Positions 43,609 through 53,345 of a stretch of DNA of 64,000 nt are shown piece after piece; position 1 is the stretch's first letter; every line of letters starts with the position of its first letter. The translations under genes and the position numbers were made by a program. The notes below the pieces were generated by a model. It saw only the letters and a program-made list of their open reading frames with translations. It did not search any database and was not told the DNA's origin. Source of the DNA: Amarolinea sp964580725 (GTDB lineage Bacteria; Chloroflexota; Anaerolineae; SSC4; Amarolineaceae); NCBI GenBank assembly GCA_964580725.1, contig CAZOLV010000011.1, positions 13,789 to 77,788 on the forward strand, given 5' to 3'.

Positions 43609-46284
43609 ATGACGCCAGACAAGACCATGCACGAGCAGGAGTCTGTCAATCGTGACGAGGTCGAACGTAACCTCGCCGGTTTTTCCGCGCTCAACAAGCT
43701 GAGCCAAAACGATCGCAAAACCCTGGCCGGGGCGATCGTCGTCTACGAGTTCGAACCTGACGATCGCCTGGTGGAAAAGCGCGGCGCTGGCGATTATCTG
43801 TACCTGGTGCAAGAGGGGCATCTGACCGAAACGGGCAAGGATTCCGCCGGCGCCGTCTGGTGGCAGCGGACACATGACACCGGCGCCGTTTTCTTCCGCC
43901 AGGCCTCCTACGGCGGCCTCTACGAGGAGACCGAGGTGGTGGCGCTGACCAAAGGCGTACTGTACGCCATTGACCCCAGAACCCTCAATCTGGTCATGAC
44001 CGCTGATCCGAATCTGCGCCAGAGGCTGGTGAGCGAGCCGATTGCGCGCCGCCTGCGCGCCATGCCGCTGCTGGCGCCGCTCGACGAGTCGCAAATCAGG
44101 CGCCTGGCGATCGTCGCAACCGTGCACGAGTTTCCCGAAAATCAGGATATCTGCGCGGCGACCGACGAGCCGGCGGCAGGCTGGTTTTGGTTCATTGACT
44201 GGGGCCAGGTCGAGGTGTTCTACGAGCAGGAAATGCCGCCGGACACCCCGCCGATCATCACCTCCGGCAACTTCTTCTACAACCTGCGCAAGCCGTTGGG
44301 TGAGGTCCCGCATGTTGCCAGCGCCAGGGCGGTCCATCGCGCCAAGCTGATTCGGCTGCCTTTGAGCGAAATGCAGATTCTGGCCAAAAACAAAGCCATT
44401 GCCAACCGCCTGAAACCGCCGCCCATTCTCAAGTATCTGCGCACGGTCGAGGCGTTCAACGATCTGGCCGTGGCCGGGGAAAGCCTTGAAAGGCTGAATC
44501 GCCTCGCCAGCATTACCGCCTGGGAACACTACCCCGCCCCGCAAACCGTTTCACAGCAAGGTGTGCGTGACAACGCCCTGCGCATCCTACACCGCGGCGC
44601 CGCCGTCGTGCGCGCCACCGATGACCAGGGGCGCGAGCGGCCGCGCGACTTCCTGGCGCCCGGCCGCGCCTACGGCAACAGCTCGCTCTTCCGCCAGGAA
44701 CGCCACGAAGTCACTGTGCGCGCCGTGCGTCCTGACAGCACAGGAGCGCCGGGAACCTTGCTCACCAGCACACTCGTCACAGCCGACCCGGCGCACGCCG
44801 ACGAACCGGGCGCCACCTGGTTTCGCATTCGCTACGAAGACCTGGACTACCTGGTCAGGAGCGAACCAGGTCTTTGGCAAGGTACGCATCTGCTCAGCAG
44901 GATTCAAGCCGAAAAGAAGCAGTATCGCAAGTATCCCTGGCAGGAGGACGACGAGGTGCTTTGCCACGATGGCCATCGGCACATCATTGTGCTCATCACC
45001 CGCCTGTTGCTGCCGGCGGTGGTTCTGGTCGCTTTGGGGGGCCTCGACTATCTCTTGGGCCGCTGGCAGCTAGACTTGCCGGCCCTGGCCCTGTTGCTGT
45101 TCACTATCTTCACCGTGTTCCCGCTGATTCTCTGGATCGTTGTTGACTACCTCAACGACTATTTCGTGGTGACATCGCTGCGTGTGACAGCGCGCGAACA
45201 GGTGATCCTACTCTACGAAAAACGCACCGAAGCGCCCCTCGATCAGGTGCAGGACACGACGCTCAATGTCGGCTTCTGGGGCAGTCTGTTTGGCTATGGC
45301 GACCTGCGCATCAAGACGGCCAACGCGGCTATACAGATCAAGTTCGATCGGGTGGGCAACCCGGCCAGGATCCAGGGGATCATTTCCGAACAGATGCGCC
45401 GTCTGAAGGCAGAAAGGACGGCCGAACAACGCGAAGGTCTGCGCATGCGGCTGGTGCAAGACCTGCGCCTGAGCCTGCTCAGCCAGGTGGCCGAGTTCAC
45501 GCTGCCGCCCGGACTCAAACCGCCGCCGCAATTGACCTGGTGGCAGTGGTTGTTGGCGCATCTGGCCAAAACCGTCCACCTCGTGTTCCTGCCGGTCGAA
45601 TTCGTTCTGCTGCGCCCCATCAGTTGGGTGCTGCGCACCTTCTTCCCGCGCCGCCTGGCCGCACGCAAGGCAGAAACGAAATTTGGCGGCGGCACGCTCG
45701 GCTCCTGGGATGTTGCGCCCGACCGCACCATCTGGCGCAAACACTGGTTGATCCTCATGCAGCGGGTCTGGCAATCTTTTGTCTCCTGGCTCATCGTCAC
45801 CGGCTTCGGCCTTGTGATCATCCAAGGAATTTTGCCGATATCGTTGCTGGCGCCATTGGTCGTGTGGCTGGCGGCGACGGCCTGGCTGTGGTGGCAGTAC
45901 GAGGACTGGGCCAACGACCTCTACATCGTGACCAACGAAAAGGTGATTGACATCGAACGCAAGCCTTTTGGCTTCAGCGAACAGCGGCGCGAAGCCGGGC
46001 TTGAACGCATCCAGAACGTGGTTGCCGAGGTTCCCACATTTTGGGCCAATGCTCTGAACTATGGCAATGTGTTGATCAAGACCGCGGCCGCCGATGAAGG
46101 CTTCACTTTCGACCTGGTGGCCAACCCGCGCGCTGTGCAGTACGAAATCATGCGGCGGCTTTCCGTCTACCGCGCCTCGCGCCAGCAGCGCGAAGCCGAC
46201 GCACAGCGGGCGCAGCAGGCCTACATCCTGGGTGTCTATCACGAATTGATGGAAGAAACCGGCAAGTACGCCAAGACGAAGTAG
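43609..46284 (+). CDS. Membrane protein with cyclic-nucleotide-binding-like and two bPH2 (DUF304) domains
   Basis: 891 aa. The N-terminal 420 residues hold two or three cNMP-binding-like beta-roll units (LVEKRGAGDYLYLVQEG; PENQDICAATDEPAAGWFW; LRILHRGAAVVRA). Then come a helix pair and a bPH2 domain (DYFVVTSLRVTAREQVILL, RIKTANAAIQIKFD). After a charged linker a second helix pair and bPH2 follow (DLYIVTNEKVIDIER, GNVLIKTAAADEGFTF). It probably sits at the inner membrane face and senses something through the beta-rolls. No function is known. Cyclic-nucleotide pocket residues are not obvious. Confidence 0.75.
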   Translation: MTPDKTMHEQESVNRDEVERNLAGFSALNKLSQNDRKTLAGAIVVYEFEPDDRLVEKRGAGDYLYLVQEGHLTETGKDSAGAVWWQRTHDTGAVFFRQASYGGLYEETEVVALTKGVLYAIDPRTLNLVMTADPNLRQRLVSEPIARRLRAMPLLAPLDESQIRRLAIVATVHEFPENQDICAATDEPAAGWFWFIDWGQVEVFYEQEMPPDTPPIITSGNFFYNLRKPLGEVPHVASARAVHRAKLIRLPLSEMQILAKNKAIANRLKPPPILKYLRTVEAFNDLAVAGESLERLNRLASITAWEHYPAPQTVSQQGVRDNALRILHRGAAVVRATDDQGRERPRDFLAPGRAYGNSSLFRQERHEVTVRAVRPDSTGAPGTLLTSTLVTADPAHADEPGATWFRIRYEDLDYLVRSEPGLWQGTHLLSRIQAEKKQYRKYPWQEDDEVLCHDGHRHIIVLITRLLLPAVVLVALGGLDYLLGRWQLDLPALALLLFTIFTVFPLILWIVVDYLNDYFVVTSLRVTAREQVILLYEKRTEAPLDQVQDTTLNVGFWGSLFGYGDLRIKTANAAIQIKFDRVGNPARIQGIISEQMRRLKAERTAEQREGLRMRLVQDLRLSLLSQVAEFTLPPGLKPPPQLTWWQWLLAHLAKTVHLVFLPVEFVLLRPISWVLRTFFPRRLAARKAETKFGGGTLGSWDVAPDRTIWRKHWLILMQRVWQSFVSWLIVTGFGLVIIQGILPISLLAPLVVWLAATAWLWWQYEDWANDLYIVTNEKVIDIERKPFGFSEQRREAGLERIQNVVAEVPTFWANALNYGNVLIKTAAADEGFTFDLVANPRAVQYEIMRRLSVYRASRQQREADAQRAQQAYILGVYHELMEETGKYAKTK

Positions 46285-46373
46285 AGGGTGGAAGCGGCAG
46301 TCGAGCAGACGAAATGAGGATTCGATCGGCGCCTGGACGCACAGCCGGCGCAACGCGCAGCCAGCGCATGATC

Positions 46374-46422
46374 GGGGGCGGCGTCTCTTGCCTGTTTGGA
46401 GAGACGCCGCCCCCTCTTTTTT
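46374..46422. terminator. Strong bidirectional-type terminator
   Basis: A 15-bp perfect stem starting GGGGGCGGCGTCTCT (46374-46388) with its complement at 46400-46414, an 11-base loop, then TCTTTTTT. It separates convergent genes ending at 46284 and 46435. Confidence 0.93.
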
Positions 46423-46434
46423 CACTTCAATCGT

Positions 46435-47436
46435 TCATGACACCGGCTGATCGGGCGCCGCGGGCGGCGGGGGCGGGGGCGGCGTCACCTTCGCCGGCGG
46501 ACGCGAGCGGCGCAACCAGCGCCAGACCGCCCGCAAGACCAGGAAGGCGAGCACGAACGGCAGCGCGCCCAGAATGAGCGTCGGCACCACGTAGATCACC
46601 AGCCAGATCAGGCTTTCGACCAGCCCTTGCAGCGTCTTGATGAGCTGCGCCGACGCGTTGCGCAGCGTGACCAACGGCTGCCATCCTTCCTCGATGACCG
46701 GCTTGCTCAACGCATCCGGGATCAGTTCGATCTGGATCGTCGCCAGCGCCGTCAGGTTCGACAGGTACTGCATACGGCCCTTGATCTGCTCGATCTGATC
46801 CCGAATCTCCGTCAGTTTCTGGTACACTTCCAGGATGTCGGTCGTCTTGGCGCCCGGCTTCTGGCGCACCTCGGTCAGCAGCGCCAACAGCTCCGTTTCA
46901 GTCGCTTCCAGATTGCGCAGGCGGCTATTCAGGTCTGTGTACTCCTGGGTCACGTCCTCGCCCGACAGGGCGTCGCGCACCACACGAACCGCCATACTCT
47001 TGACCTGATCCATGAACGTGGGCAGATTTTGTCCAGGGACGCGCACCGTCAGCGAGCCGCGCAACTGATCGCCGTCATTGTAAAGATTGGAGCTGGCCAC
47101 ATAGCCGCCGCTACCCAGCGCCAGGTTGCGAATGGCCGTCGCCGTCGCTTGCGCATCCGTGATGACTATGCTGATCTCGGCGCGCTGGATGATCATGCGA
47201 TCCTGCATTGCCGGCATCCCGCCGGTCGCCGCGCGGGCGTCTGGCTGTTCGGAGACCACTGGCGCCTCCGGCGCAGCCGAGCCGCCGCGGTCAAGATTCG
47301 CCGTTGGCGCCGGCGCACGCCCGCCGCAGGCGGTCCAGCCAAGCGCCACCACGATCAACAGGGCGCTCATGATGACTTTCGTTGCCATCGGTCGCGCCAT
47401 CCGAACATGACTGACTTGTTTGATGACTTGATTCAT
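46435..47436 (-). CDS. DUF4349 lipoprotein
   Basis: 333 aa from the ATG at 47436. The signal region ends in a lipobox (GWTAC). The family core shows RAEISIVITDAQATATAIRNLA, GGYVASSN and QEYTDLNSRLRNLEATETEL with a coiled-coil stretch, then a C-terminal membrane helix pair and a Pro-rich tail. Function unknown; it resembles anti-sigma-like or envelope proteins. Confidence 0.88.
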   Translation of the reverse strand: MNQVIKQVSHVRMARPMATKVIMSALLIVVALGWTACGGRAPAPTANLDRGGSAAPEAPVVSEQPDARAATGGMPAMQDRMIIQRAEISIVITDAQATATAIRNLALGSGGYVASSNLYNDGDQLRGSLTVRVPGQNLPTFMDQVKSMAVRVVRDALSGEDVTQEYTDLNSRLRNLEATETELLALLTEVRQKPGAKTTDILEVYQKLTEIRDQIEQIKGRMQYLSNLTALATIQIELIPDALSKPVIEEGWQPLVTLRNASAQLIKTLQGLVESLIWLVIYVVPTLILGALPFVLAFLVLRAVWRWLRRSRPPAKVTPPPPPPPAAPDQPVS

Positions 47437-47625
47437 TTTTCCAACCTCGCCTTTCTTCTCCTCATGCAATGTGCGCTGCCGTCATTGCCAATGCGCCAAC
47501 CGCCCGGCAGCCGTGTATGACCACCCATTGCGCCGGCGACTGCCGCCAACTGCCGGTCGTCCCGGCGCATCCGCATCACTGACGGCTGCGCGTTGGGGAT
47601 TGTTCCCGCGCCCAATGGGCCACCG

Positions 47626-48405
47626 TCACCAACCAAAGGAGAGCCGGTTGATCAGCCGTTCGGGAAGGCCAGCCGCCAACATGCGGTGCTGCGTCTGCTC
47701 GACGGGGTACTCGATGCGCAGATAGTTCCAGCGACGCGTCTCGGTATCGAGCAGCACGTAGCTGGCGCGCGGGTCATGATCGCGCGGCTGACCCACGCTG
47801 CCGGGGTTGACGATCAAACGCGCCTGATCGTACATCAGACGCAGGTCGGGTGGGCCGGGAGTCAGGCGGTGCTGAGTACAGCGGCCGATCGGCTGCCCGT
47901 CGCGCTGTTCGATGCGATAGCTGAACATGGTGGGGACATGCGTATGTCCCACCAGGCAGCAGATGAAATCGGACGTTTCCTCGAAGTTCTCGCGTGCGAT
48001 GCGCGCCGAGAGCACATACTCCCACACCGGATCGCGCGGGCTGCCGTGCACCAGCGTGAAATCGCCCCGCCTGGTCGCCTCGCCGGGTAGCGTGTCCAGA
48101 TAGGCCAACGACGACGCCGTCAGTTGGTTGCGCGTCCAGAGGACGGCGCGCTGCGCCTCCGGGTTGAAATCCTCGACGTTGATCTGCTTCCCCAACACGG
48201 CGTAGTCATGATTACCCGCCAGATTGATCGTCAACTGCGGCCCCAGCGCAACCAGGCGCTCCACACACCCGTTGGGATCCGGCCCGTAGCCAACCACATC
48301 GCCCAGGCACCAGACCTCGTCGAAGCCGCGCCGCTGCGCATCTGCTAACACTGTTTCCAGCGCCGGCAGATTGGCGTGAATGTCGGAAATGATCAGAACT
48401 CTCAT
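47626..48405 (-). CDS. Metallophosphoesterase, calcineurin-like
   Basis: 259 aa. All metal motifs are present: ISDIHANLPAL, GDVVGYGPDP, AGNHDYA and VGHTH. The size and GYGPDPN fit the YfcE/diadenosine-tetraphosphatase-like group. It probably cleaves phosphodiesters of small nucleotides or cyclic compounds; substrate unknown. Confidence 0.9.
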   Translation of the reverse strand: MRVLIISDIHANLPALETVLADAQRRGFDEVWCLGDVVGYGPDPNGCVERLVALGPQLTINLAGNHDYAVLGKQINVEDFNPEAQRAVLWTRNQLTASSLAYLDTLPGEATRRGDFTLVHGSPRDPVWEYVLSARIARENFEETSDFICCLVGHTHVPTMFSYRIEQRDGQPIGRCTQHRLTPGPPDLRLMYDQARLIVNPGSVGQPRDHDPRASYVLLDTETRRWNYLRIEYPVEQTQHRMLAAGLPERLINRLSFGW

Positions 48406-48506
48406 GATGTGAGTCTCAGGTCGCTTTCATCGCCAGGAATGGCGCAACCGCCGCTTGTCGGTCCCGGCAAGATTGATCGAGTGCATTATAGCCCGGCCTG
48501 GCCAGA

Positions 48507-48536
48507 TTACCAAAGCCGCTGCGGCTATGCTACAAT
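48507..48536 (+). promoter_or_regulatory. Promoter of tsaE, apparently leaderless
   Basis: TTACCA (48507-48512), an 18-base spacer, TACAAT (48531-48536). The ATG at 48544 starts only 7 bases after the -10, so the mRNA would begin at or next to the start codon. Confidence 0.55.
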
Positions 48537-48543
48537 CAGCGCC

Positions 48544-49050
48544 ATGCGCGCGCCTGAAGAATTTTCACTGCCTGTCGCTGTCGCGACTGTCATCAGCGGC
48601 AGCCCTGCCGATACCTTTGCGCTTGGAGAGCGCATCGGTCGTCTGCTCGCCAGCGGCGACGTGTTGGCGCTGATCGGCCACTTGGGCGCCGGCAAGACCA
48701 CCCTGGTGCAGGGCATCGGCGCCGGTTTGGGCATCGCCCAACAGATCACCAGCCCCACTTTCACCCTGGTTGGCGAGTACGAGGGCCGGCTGCACCTCGA
48801 TCACGTTGATGTCTATCGTCTCGAGGCGGCCGCCGGCCAGGCGCTGGCCTTTGGCCTGGATGACCTGATGGGCGGCGACGGCGTGACCGTGATCGAATGG
48901 GCCGATCTGATTGCAGCCATTTTGCCCCCTGACCACCTGGAGATCGAAATGTCCTGGCTGGATGAGCAGCGGCGCCGCCTCACCCTGTGCGCCCACGGCG
49001 CACGTCATGCGGGACTGCTGCACGACCTGGCGCTGGAGGCCGAATCATGA
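48544..49050 (+). CDS. tsaE: tRNA threonylcarbamoyladenosine biosynthesis ATPase TsaE
   Basis: 168 aa from the ATG at 48544. The P-loop GHLGAGKTTL (45-54), TSPTFTLVGEY and HVDVYRLE motifs and VIEWAD are diagnostic. It works with TsaB/TsaD in making t6A37 in ANN-decoding tRNAs. The stop overlaps the start of tsaB (ATGA). The slightly extended N-terminus lacks a leader with ribosome binding site, in line with a leaderless transcript. Confidence 0.95.
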   Translation: MRAPEEFSLPVAVATVISGSPADTFALGERIGRLLASGDVLALIGHLGAGKTTLVQGIGAGLGIAQQITSPTFTLVGEYEGRLHLDHVDVYRLEAAAGQALAFGLDDLMGGDGVTVIEWADLIAAILPPDHLEIEMSWLDEQRRRLTLCAHGARHAGLLHDLALEAES

Positions 49051-49742
49051 CGACGACGCCCATCATACTGGCCCTCGACACCTGCACCGACCTGGCCAGC
49101 ATTGCCCTGTATGACGGCGAGCGGGTCATTGCTGAAACGACCTGGCGTTCGCAGCGTCGCCACACCGTAGAGTTGATGCCGCAGGTCGTCGCCATGCTGA
49201 CCCAGGCCGAGATGACGCCGGCGCAGATGACGGCGCTGGCCGTGGCGATTGGGCCTGGCTCCTTCACCGGTATTCGCGTCGCCCTGGCGGCCGCCAAGGG
49301 CATGGCGGCGGCCAACGACCTGCCGCTCTTTGGCGTCGCCACGCTGGACGCCATCGCCTTTGCGCACCAGGCGCAGCCCTGGCCCGTCACGGCGCTGGTG
49401 CAGGCCGGGCGGGGGCGCGTCTGTTGGGCCAACTATGTGCAGGGCGTCGAAGCGGGCGCCTGGCGGCGCGCCAGCCCGTTTACCATCAGCAGCGTCGCCG
49501 CCGTCGCCCAGGCCACGCAGACGGCCACCCTGTTCGCCGGCGACCTGCTGGCCGAAACGCGTACCCTCTTGCACAGTCATTTGGGCGAACTGGCGCGGTT
49601 TGCCTCGCCGGCGCTGACCCTGCGCCGCGCCTCGTTGTTGGCCGAACTGGCCTGGCCGCGCTTTCTGGCCGGCGAAGCCGACGATGTGGCCGCGCTGGCG
49701 CCTATCTATCTCCACGAACTGCCCGCCGGGTCAGCAGCATGA
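49047..49742 (+). CDS. tsaB: tRNA threonylcarbamoyladenosine biosynthesis protein TsaB
   Basis: 231 aa from the ATG at 49047, overlapping tsaE by 4 bases. It has ILALDTCTDLASIALYD and AVAIGPGSFTGIRVALAAAKG, the ASKHA-fold signatures of TsaB. It is the non-catalytic partner of TsaD in t6A synthesis. The stop again overlaps the next gene (ATGA), so tsaE-tsaB-rimI is a compact operon. Confidence 0.95.
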   Translation: MTTTPIILALDTCTDLASIALYDGERVIAETTWRSQRRHTVELMPQVVAMLTQAEMTPAQMTALAVAIGPGSFTGIRVALAAAKGMAAANDLPLFGVATLDAIAFAHQAQPWPVTALVQAGRGRVCWANYVQGVEAGAWRRASPFTISSVAAVAQATQTATLFAGDLLAETRTLLHSHLGELARFASPALTLRRASLLAELAWPRFLAGEADDVAALAPIYLHELPAGSAA

Positions 49743-50308
49743 GCATGTCGAGCGAGCTTTTCCCCGTCGTCCCCATGACGCTAACCGACCTCGACGCCGT
49801 CATGGAACTCGAACCGATCCTCTTCCCCGGCGATCCCTGGGCGCGCAGCACCTACGAGTACGAGCTGACCCGTAATCAACTGTCGTTCTTACGGGTCATT
49901 CATGGCCGCACGTCCGCCGAGCCTCCGCTGCTGTGCTACGCCGGCGTCTGGATGTTGGCGGACAGCGCCCATGTTGTCACTATCGGCGTCCATCCCGCCT
50001 GGCAGCGCCAGGGATTGGGCGGCTGGATACTGCTGCACCTGATTGCTGAATCCCTGCAACGCCAGGCCGCAGAGATCACGCTGGAAGTGCGCAAGTCGAA
50101 CCGGGCCGCCCAGGCGCTCTATGCCCAGTTTGGTTTCAGCGTGGTGGGGCGACGGCGCCGCTACTACCGGGACACCGGCGAGGATGCACTCATCATGACC
50201 CTGGCCGAGCCTGGCTCGCCCGCCGTCACGGAGACGCACGCCGCCTTGCGCCGCCGCCTTGCCGCTCGCTTGCAGACGCTCGGCCAGGCCGATCAGGACA
50301 ACGGCTGA
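49739..50308 (+). CDS. rimI: Ribosomal protein alanine acetyltransferase-like GNAT
   Basis: 189 aa from the ATG at 49739. It has the GNAT acetyl-CoA loop WQRQGLGGWIL and EVRKSNRAAQALYAQFGF, followed by RRYYRDTGEDALIM, typical of RimI in tsa operons. It would acetylate the N-terminus of S18 or another protein. The C-terminus is about 30 residues longer than E. coli RimI. Its last 16 bases overlap the end of the convergent PHP gene. Confidence 0.93.
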   Translation: MSMSSELFPVVPMTLTDLDAVMELEPILFPGDPWARSTYEYELTRNQLSFLRVIHGRTSAEPPLLCYAGVWMLADSAHVVTIGVHPAWQRQGLGGWILLHLIAESLQRQAAEITLEVRKSNRAAQALYAQFGFSVVGRRRRYYRDTGEDALIMTLAEPGSPAVTETHAALRRRLAARLQTLGQADQDNG

Positions 50309-51162
50309 TCGTTCGCCCGCTGCCGCGCTGCCTTCAGGGCTGTCACCGTGCGCTCTGGCACGTAGACGCTGCCCAATTCGGCCCGGTCGGAGCGCGGGCC
50401 GTGAAAATCGGTGCCGCCGGTGGGAATCAAGCCGAAGCGGCGGGCCGCCGCCAGCAACTGCTCGGTTTGCGCCATCGTGTAGTTGGGGTAGTAACACTCC
50501 AGCCCGACCAGACCCGCTTCCACCAGCTCCGGCAGCGTCTTGTCCAGATCAACTTCGACGACCGGGTCGCCTGTGAAACGGGCGATGATCGGATGCGCCA
50601 GGACGGGCAGTCCTTCGACGCGCGCAATCGTGCGCACCGCCTCGGCCGGCGTGAAACGCATTCGTTCCACATACGCCGGCCCGTCGCGCCCGATGTAGAT
50701 GTCGAACGCCTCATTCATCGAATTGACATGACCGGCCTCCAACAGCGCCCGGGCGATGTGCGGCCGTCCGATGGGCGCATCCCCGGCGATCTGCTGCACC
50801 CGCTCCCAGGAGATCGGCGCTCCCAGCGCGGCCAGGCGACGCGTGATCTCCTCGCCGCGCCGCTGGCGCCCGGCGCGGAGACGGCGCAGTTCGGCCTGGA
50901 ACGGCTCATCGGTGACTTCGACGAAGTAGCCCAGGATGTGAATCTCTCCGCCCGGCACATCGGTGTTGATCTCGATGCCGGGCAGCACCTCCAGACCCAG
51001 CGCGGCGCCGGCGGCCAGCGCCTCTGCAACGCCATCGGTCGTGTCGTGATCGGTCACGGCGATGGTTTTGAGGCCGAATTCGACGGCGCGCGCCACCAGT
51101 TGCGTCGGTTTCAGCGTGCCGTCGGAGGCGGTTGTATGACAGTGCAAATCTACGAAATTCAT
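50293..51162 (-). CDS. PHP-domain phosphoesterase (TrpH/RNase AM-like)
   Basis: 289 aa. The metal motifs are present: DLHCHTTASDGTL, VTDHDTTDG, GIEINTD, and near the end GGTDFHG. The inserted helical domain is of the YciV/TrpH type. Likely roles are hydrolysis of 3',5'-nucleoside bisphosphates (pAp) or 5'-3' RNA trimming, as in E. coli RNase AM. Converges on rimI. Confidence 0.92.
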   Translation of the reverse strand: MNFVDLHCHTTASDGTLKPTQLVARAVEFGLKTIAVTDHDTTDGVAEALAAGAALGLEVLPGIEINTDVPGGEIHILGYFVEVTDEPFQAELRRLRAGRQRRGEEITRRLAALGAPISWERVQQIAGDAPIGRPHIARALLEAGHVNSMNEAFDIYIGRDGPAYVERMRFTPAEAVRTIARVEGLPVLAHPIIARFTGDPVVEVDLDKTLPELVEAGLVGLECYYPNYTMAQTEQLLAAARRFGLIPTGGTDFHGPRSDRAELGSVYVPERTVTALKAARQRANDQPLS

Positions 51163-51228
51163 CTGTGCGGAGTCCTTTGATTCGATGGTTCAGCCATTTG
51201 GCTCATCTGTTTGGTTCAGTTGTCCGGT

Positions 51229-53241
51229 TCAGCGCCGGGACGAGCTGTCGGCAACGGAGGTTGAGGGTAGTTCGTACCACAGCGCCTGACCCGGTTGCAG
51301 CCACAAGCGCAGATGCTGGTCAGGGCCGAGGGGGGTCGTGCGACCACTCAGCAGATCGGTCAGGGCGGCTGGCGCGCCGGGCAGGGCCAAGTCGAGCTCC
51401 TGCGCGTCGAAGTAGTCACTGTTGGCCAGGACGAGCAGGCGCGGGGCGCGGCGCTGATCCAGGCGCACGATGACGAAGATCACCGGGTTGTTGGGCGCCT
51501 GGCCAAAGACGAAGCTGGCCGGATCGTGCGTTACGATGAGCGACGCCAGACGGGCGCGCGCCGTCAAGACGATGTTGATCCAGGCGGCCAGGCCGGGCGC
51601 TTGTTCGCCGGCGGTCTCTGGCTGCGTTTCCCAGGGATAGGCAACGGCGCTGAAGAGTCCAAGCCGTTCGGCCGGGTAGCGGGTCGCCTGTTCCGGCGAA
51701 AAACCGACGCCGGTGTTGAGCGGCTCCAGCACGCCCAACTCGAAACCGCCATGGATCACGGGCAGCGCCGGCAGCGCCGCACAGATCGCCCAGGCGTAGC
51801 GGGCGAAGGCTAGTCCGCCCGGTCTGCTGGCCGCGCGCGCCGTGTCGTGCGTTTCTGGCGTGGCGAAGAAGGGCAGAGGCGATCCCTCGTCCGCCAGTCG
51901 AGACAGAAACCGCGCCGTTTCGAGCTGATTGGGCAGGATCGTGGGAAAACTGCCGAGCGTGGCGTTGTAGCCCTCCTCGTATGCCCCGCTGAAGTTTTCG
52001 TCCCAGAAGGCGAAATCGGGATCGAGTGCACGGGCCGCGGCCAGTTGCGCCGCCTTCAGGGCGCCGGGCAGGGCATGTCCCATGTCAATCATGACCCCAT
52101 CAATGCCGAAAGTGCGCTGGTAGTGCGGAATGATGCCAATGATGCGCTGCCAGAGCGCCGTCACGGCCTGTGCGGGGCGCGCCAGGCGGCTGTCGTACAG
52201 ACGCACGGTGTTGTAGGCGATGTAGCCGAAGTCGGGATGATCGTACAGCCGCAGGTAAGTCACATCGCTCCAGGGCGGCTGCTGATCGCCGGGCCAATCG
52301 GAGAAGGCGCTCGGAATGCGCGCCAGGCGCCCGTCGGCCAGGCGGGCAAGCCAGCGGCCCTCCTGCCGCGTCACCTGATCGGGCGTGGGCGGAGGGGTGA
52401 ACCAGGCGCGGAAAGCCGCGGGCGGCGACGGCAGCCGGTCGAACCGGCCTGCGGCGGCCTCGGCAAAGATGAAGGAAAGCTCCTGTGGGCTGAATTCGGG
52501 GGCGCCGTAGGTCAGCGCGGCTTCGGCAGCGGTCATGCCGGCGCGGCGCTCTGGCGTGCCTTCCTCGATCCAGTAGAACCACTCTGGATGTTCGGCGACC
52601 CAATCGGCGTCGCGGGCTGCCGTGCGAAAGACGAATTCGAGCACGACGCGTAGGCCGAGGTGATGCGCCGCTTCGACGAACGCCTTGAATTCGGTTTCGA
52701 CCCCCAGGCCCAGGCGCGGCTCGCTCAGGTTGTCGTCCAGACGGTAGGGGTTGCGGATGGCGTAGGGCGAGCCGAGGTTGCCCTTGCGTCCATCCTGCCC
52801 CACGGCGGTGATGGGCAGCAGGTAGATGATATTGGCGCCCAGCCAACGGATGAACGGCAGCAGCGCCAGGCACTTGAGAAATGAGCCGGTTTCGCGCCAG
52901 CCCTGGGCATTGACCCCCGCGGCCAGGACGCCGTCGCCGTCATGATCGAAGGCGGCGGCTGCGCGTGGAAACAGGTTGTAGGCCACGGCAAACCGGCTCC
53001 AGCCGCCGCCGGGCGGCCCGTCCACCAGCGGTTGCGGGGCGGTCTGTGCAATCGCTTCGATGATGCGCTGAAAGAAGGACAGCGGCGCGACCGGCCGGCG
53101 CGCCGTTGGCCCTGTCGGATCGAGCCACAGGCCAGGCACAGCGTAGATCGTTTCCTGTGCGCCCGGCGCGGCCAACAGGTCGCCCAGACGTGCATGAACC
53201 TGCGAAAGGGCGGGCAGTGAGTTGTCAGGCAGTTGCGGCAT
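51229..53241 (-). CDS. GH13 alpha-amylase-family protein, GlgE-like
   Basis: 670 aa from the ATG at 53241; the open frame extends further upstream but without protein-like sequence. The region with NLGSPYAIRNPYRLDDN and VVLEFVFRTAARDADWVAEHP resembles GlgE maltosyltransferases. The barrel motifs are IDGVMIDMGHA (nucleophile Asp), WDENFSGAYEEG (acid Glu) and TPETHDTAR (transition-state Asp). It probably acts on alpha-1,4-glucan or maltose-1-phosphate. GlgE assignment is tentative. Confidence 0.8.
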   Translation of the reverse strand: MPQLPDNSLPALSQVHARLGDLLAAPGAQETIYAVPGLWLDPTGPTARRPVAPLSFFQRIIEAIAQTAPQPLVDGPPGGGWSRFAVAYNLFPRAAAAFDHDGDGVLAAGVNAQGWRETGSFLKCLALLPFIRWLGANIIYLLPITAVGQDGRKGNLGSPYAIRNPYRLDDNLSEPRLGLGVETEFKAFVEAAHHLGLRVVLEFVFRTAARDADWVAEHPEWFYWIEEGTPERRAGMTAAEAALTYGAPEFSPQELSFIFAEAAAGRFDRLPSPPAAFRAWFTPPPTPDQVTRQEGRWLARLADGRLARIPSAFSDWPGDQQPPWSDVTYLRLYDHPDFGYIAYNTVRLYDSRLARPAQAVTALWQRIIGIIPHYQRTFGIDGVMIDMGHALPGALKAAQLAAARALDPDFAFWDENFSGAYEEGYNATLGSFPTILPNQLETARFLSRLADEGSPLPFFATPETHDTARAASRPGGLAFARYAWAICAALPALPVIHGGFELGVLEPLNTGVGFSPEQATRYPAERLGLFSAVAYPWETQPETAGEQAPGLAAWINIVLTARARLASLIVTHDPASFVFGQAPNNPVIFVIVRLDQRRAPRLLVLANSDYFDAQELDLALPGAPAALTDLLSGRTTPLGPDQHLRLWLQPGQALWYELPSTSVADSSSRR

Positions 53242-53345
53242 TGATGTCCAATCGTGTTCTTGGATGGCGCAGACGGCGGGCGTTTGGCCAATTTCGGGAC
53301 ATTGTACCACCGGAGCGGGCAAACTTGCGAATCGGCGCGGCAAGC

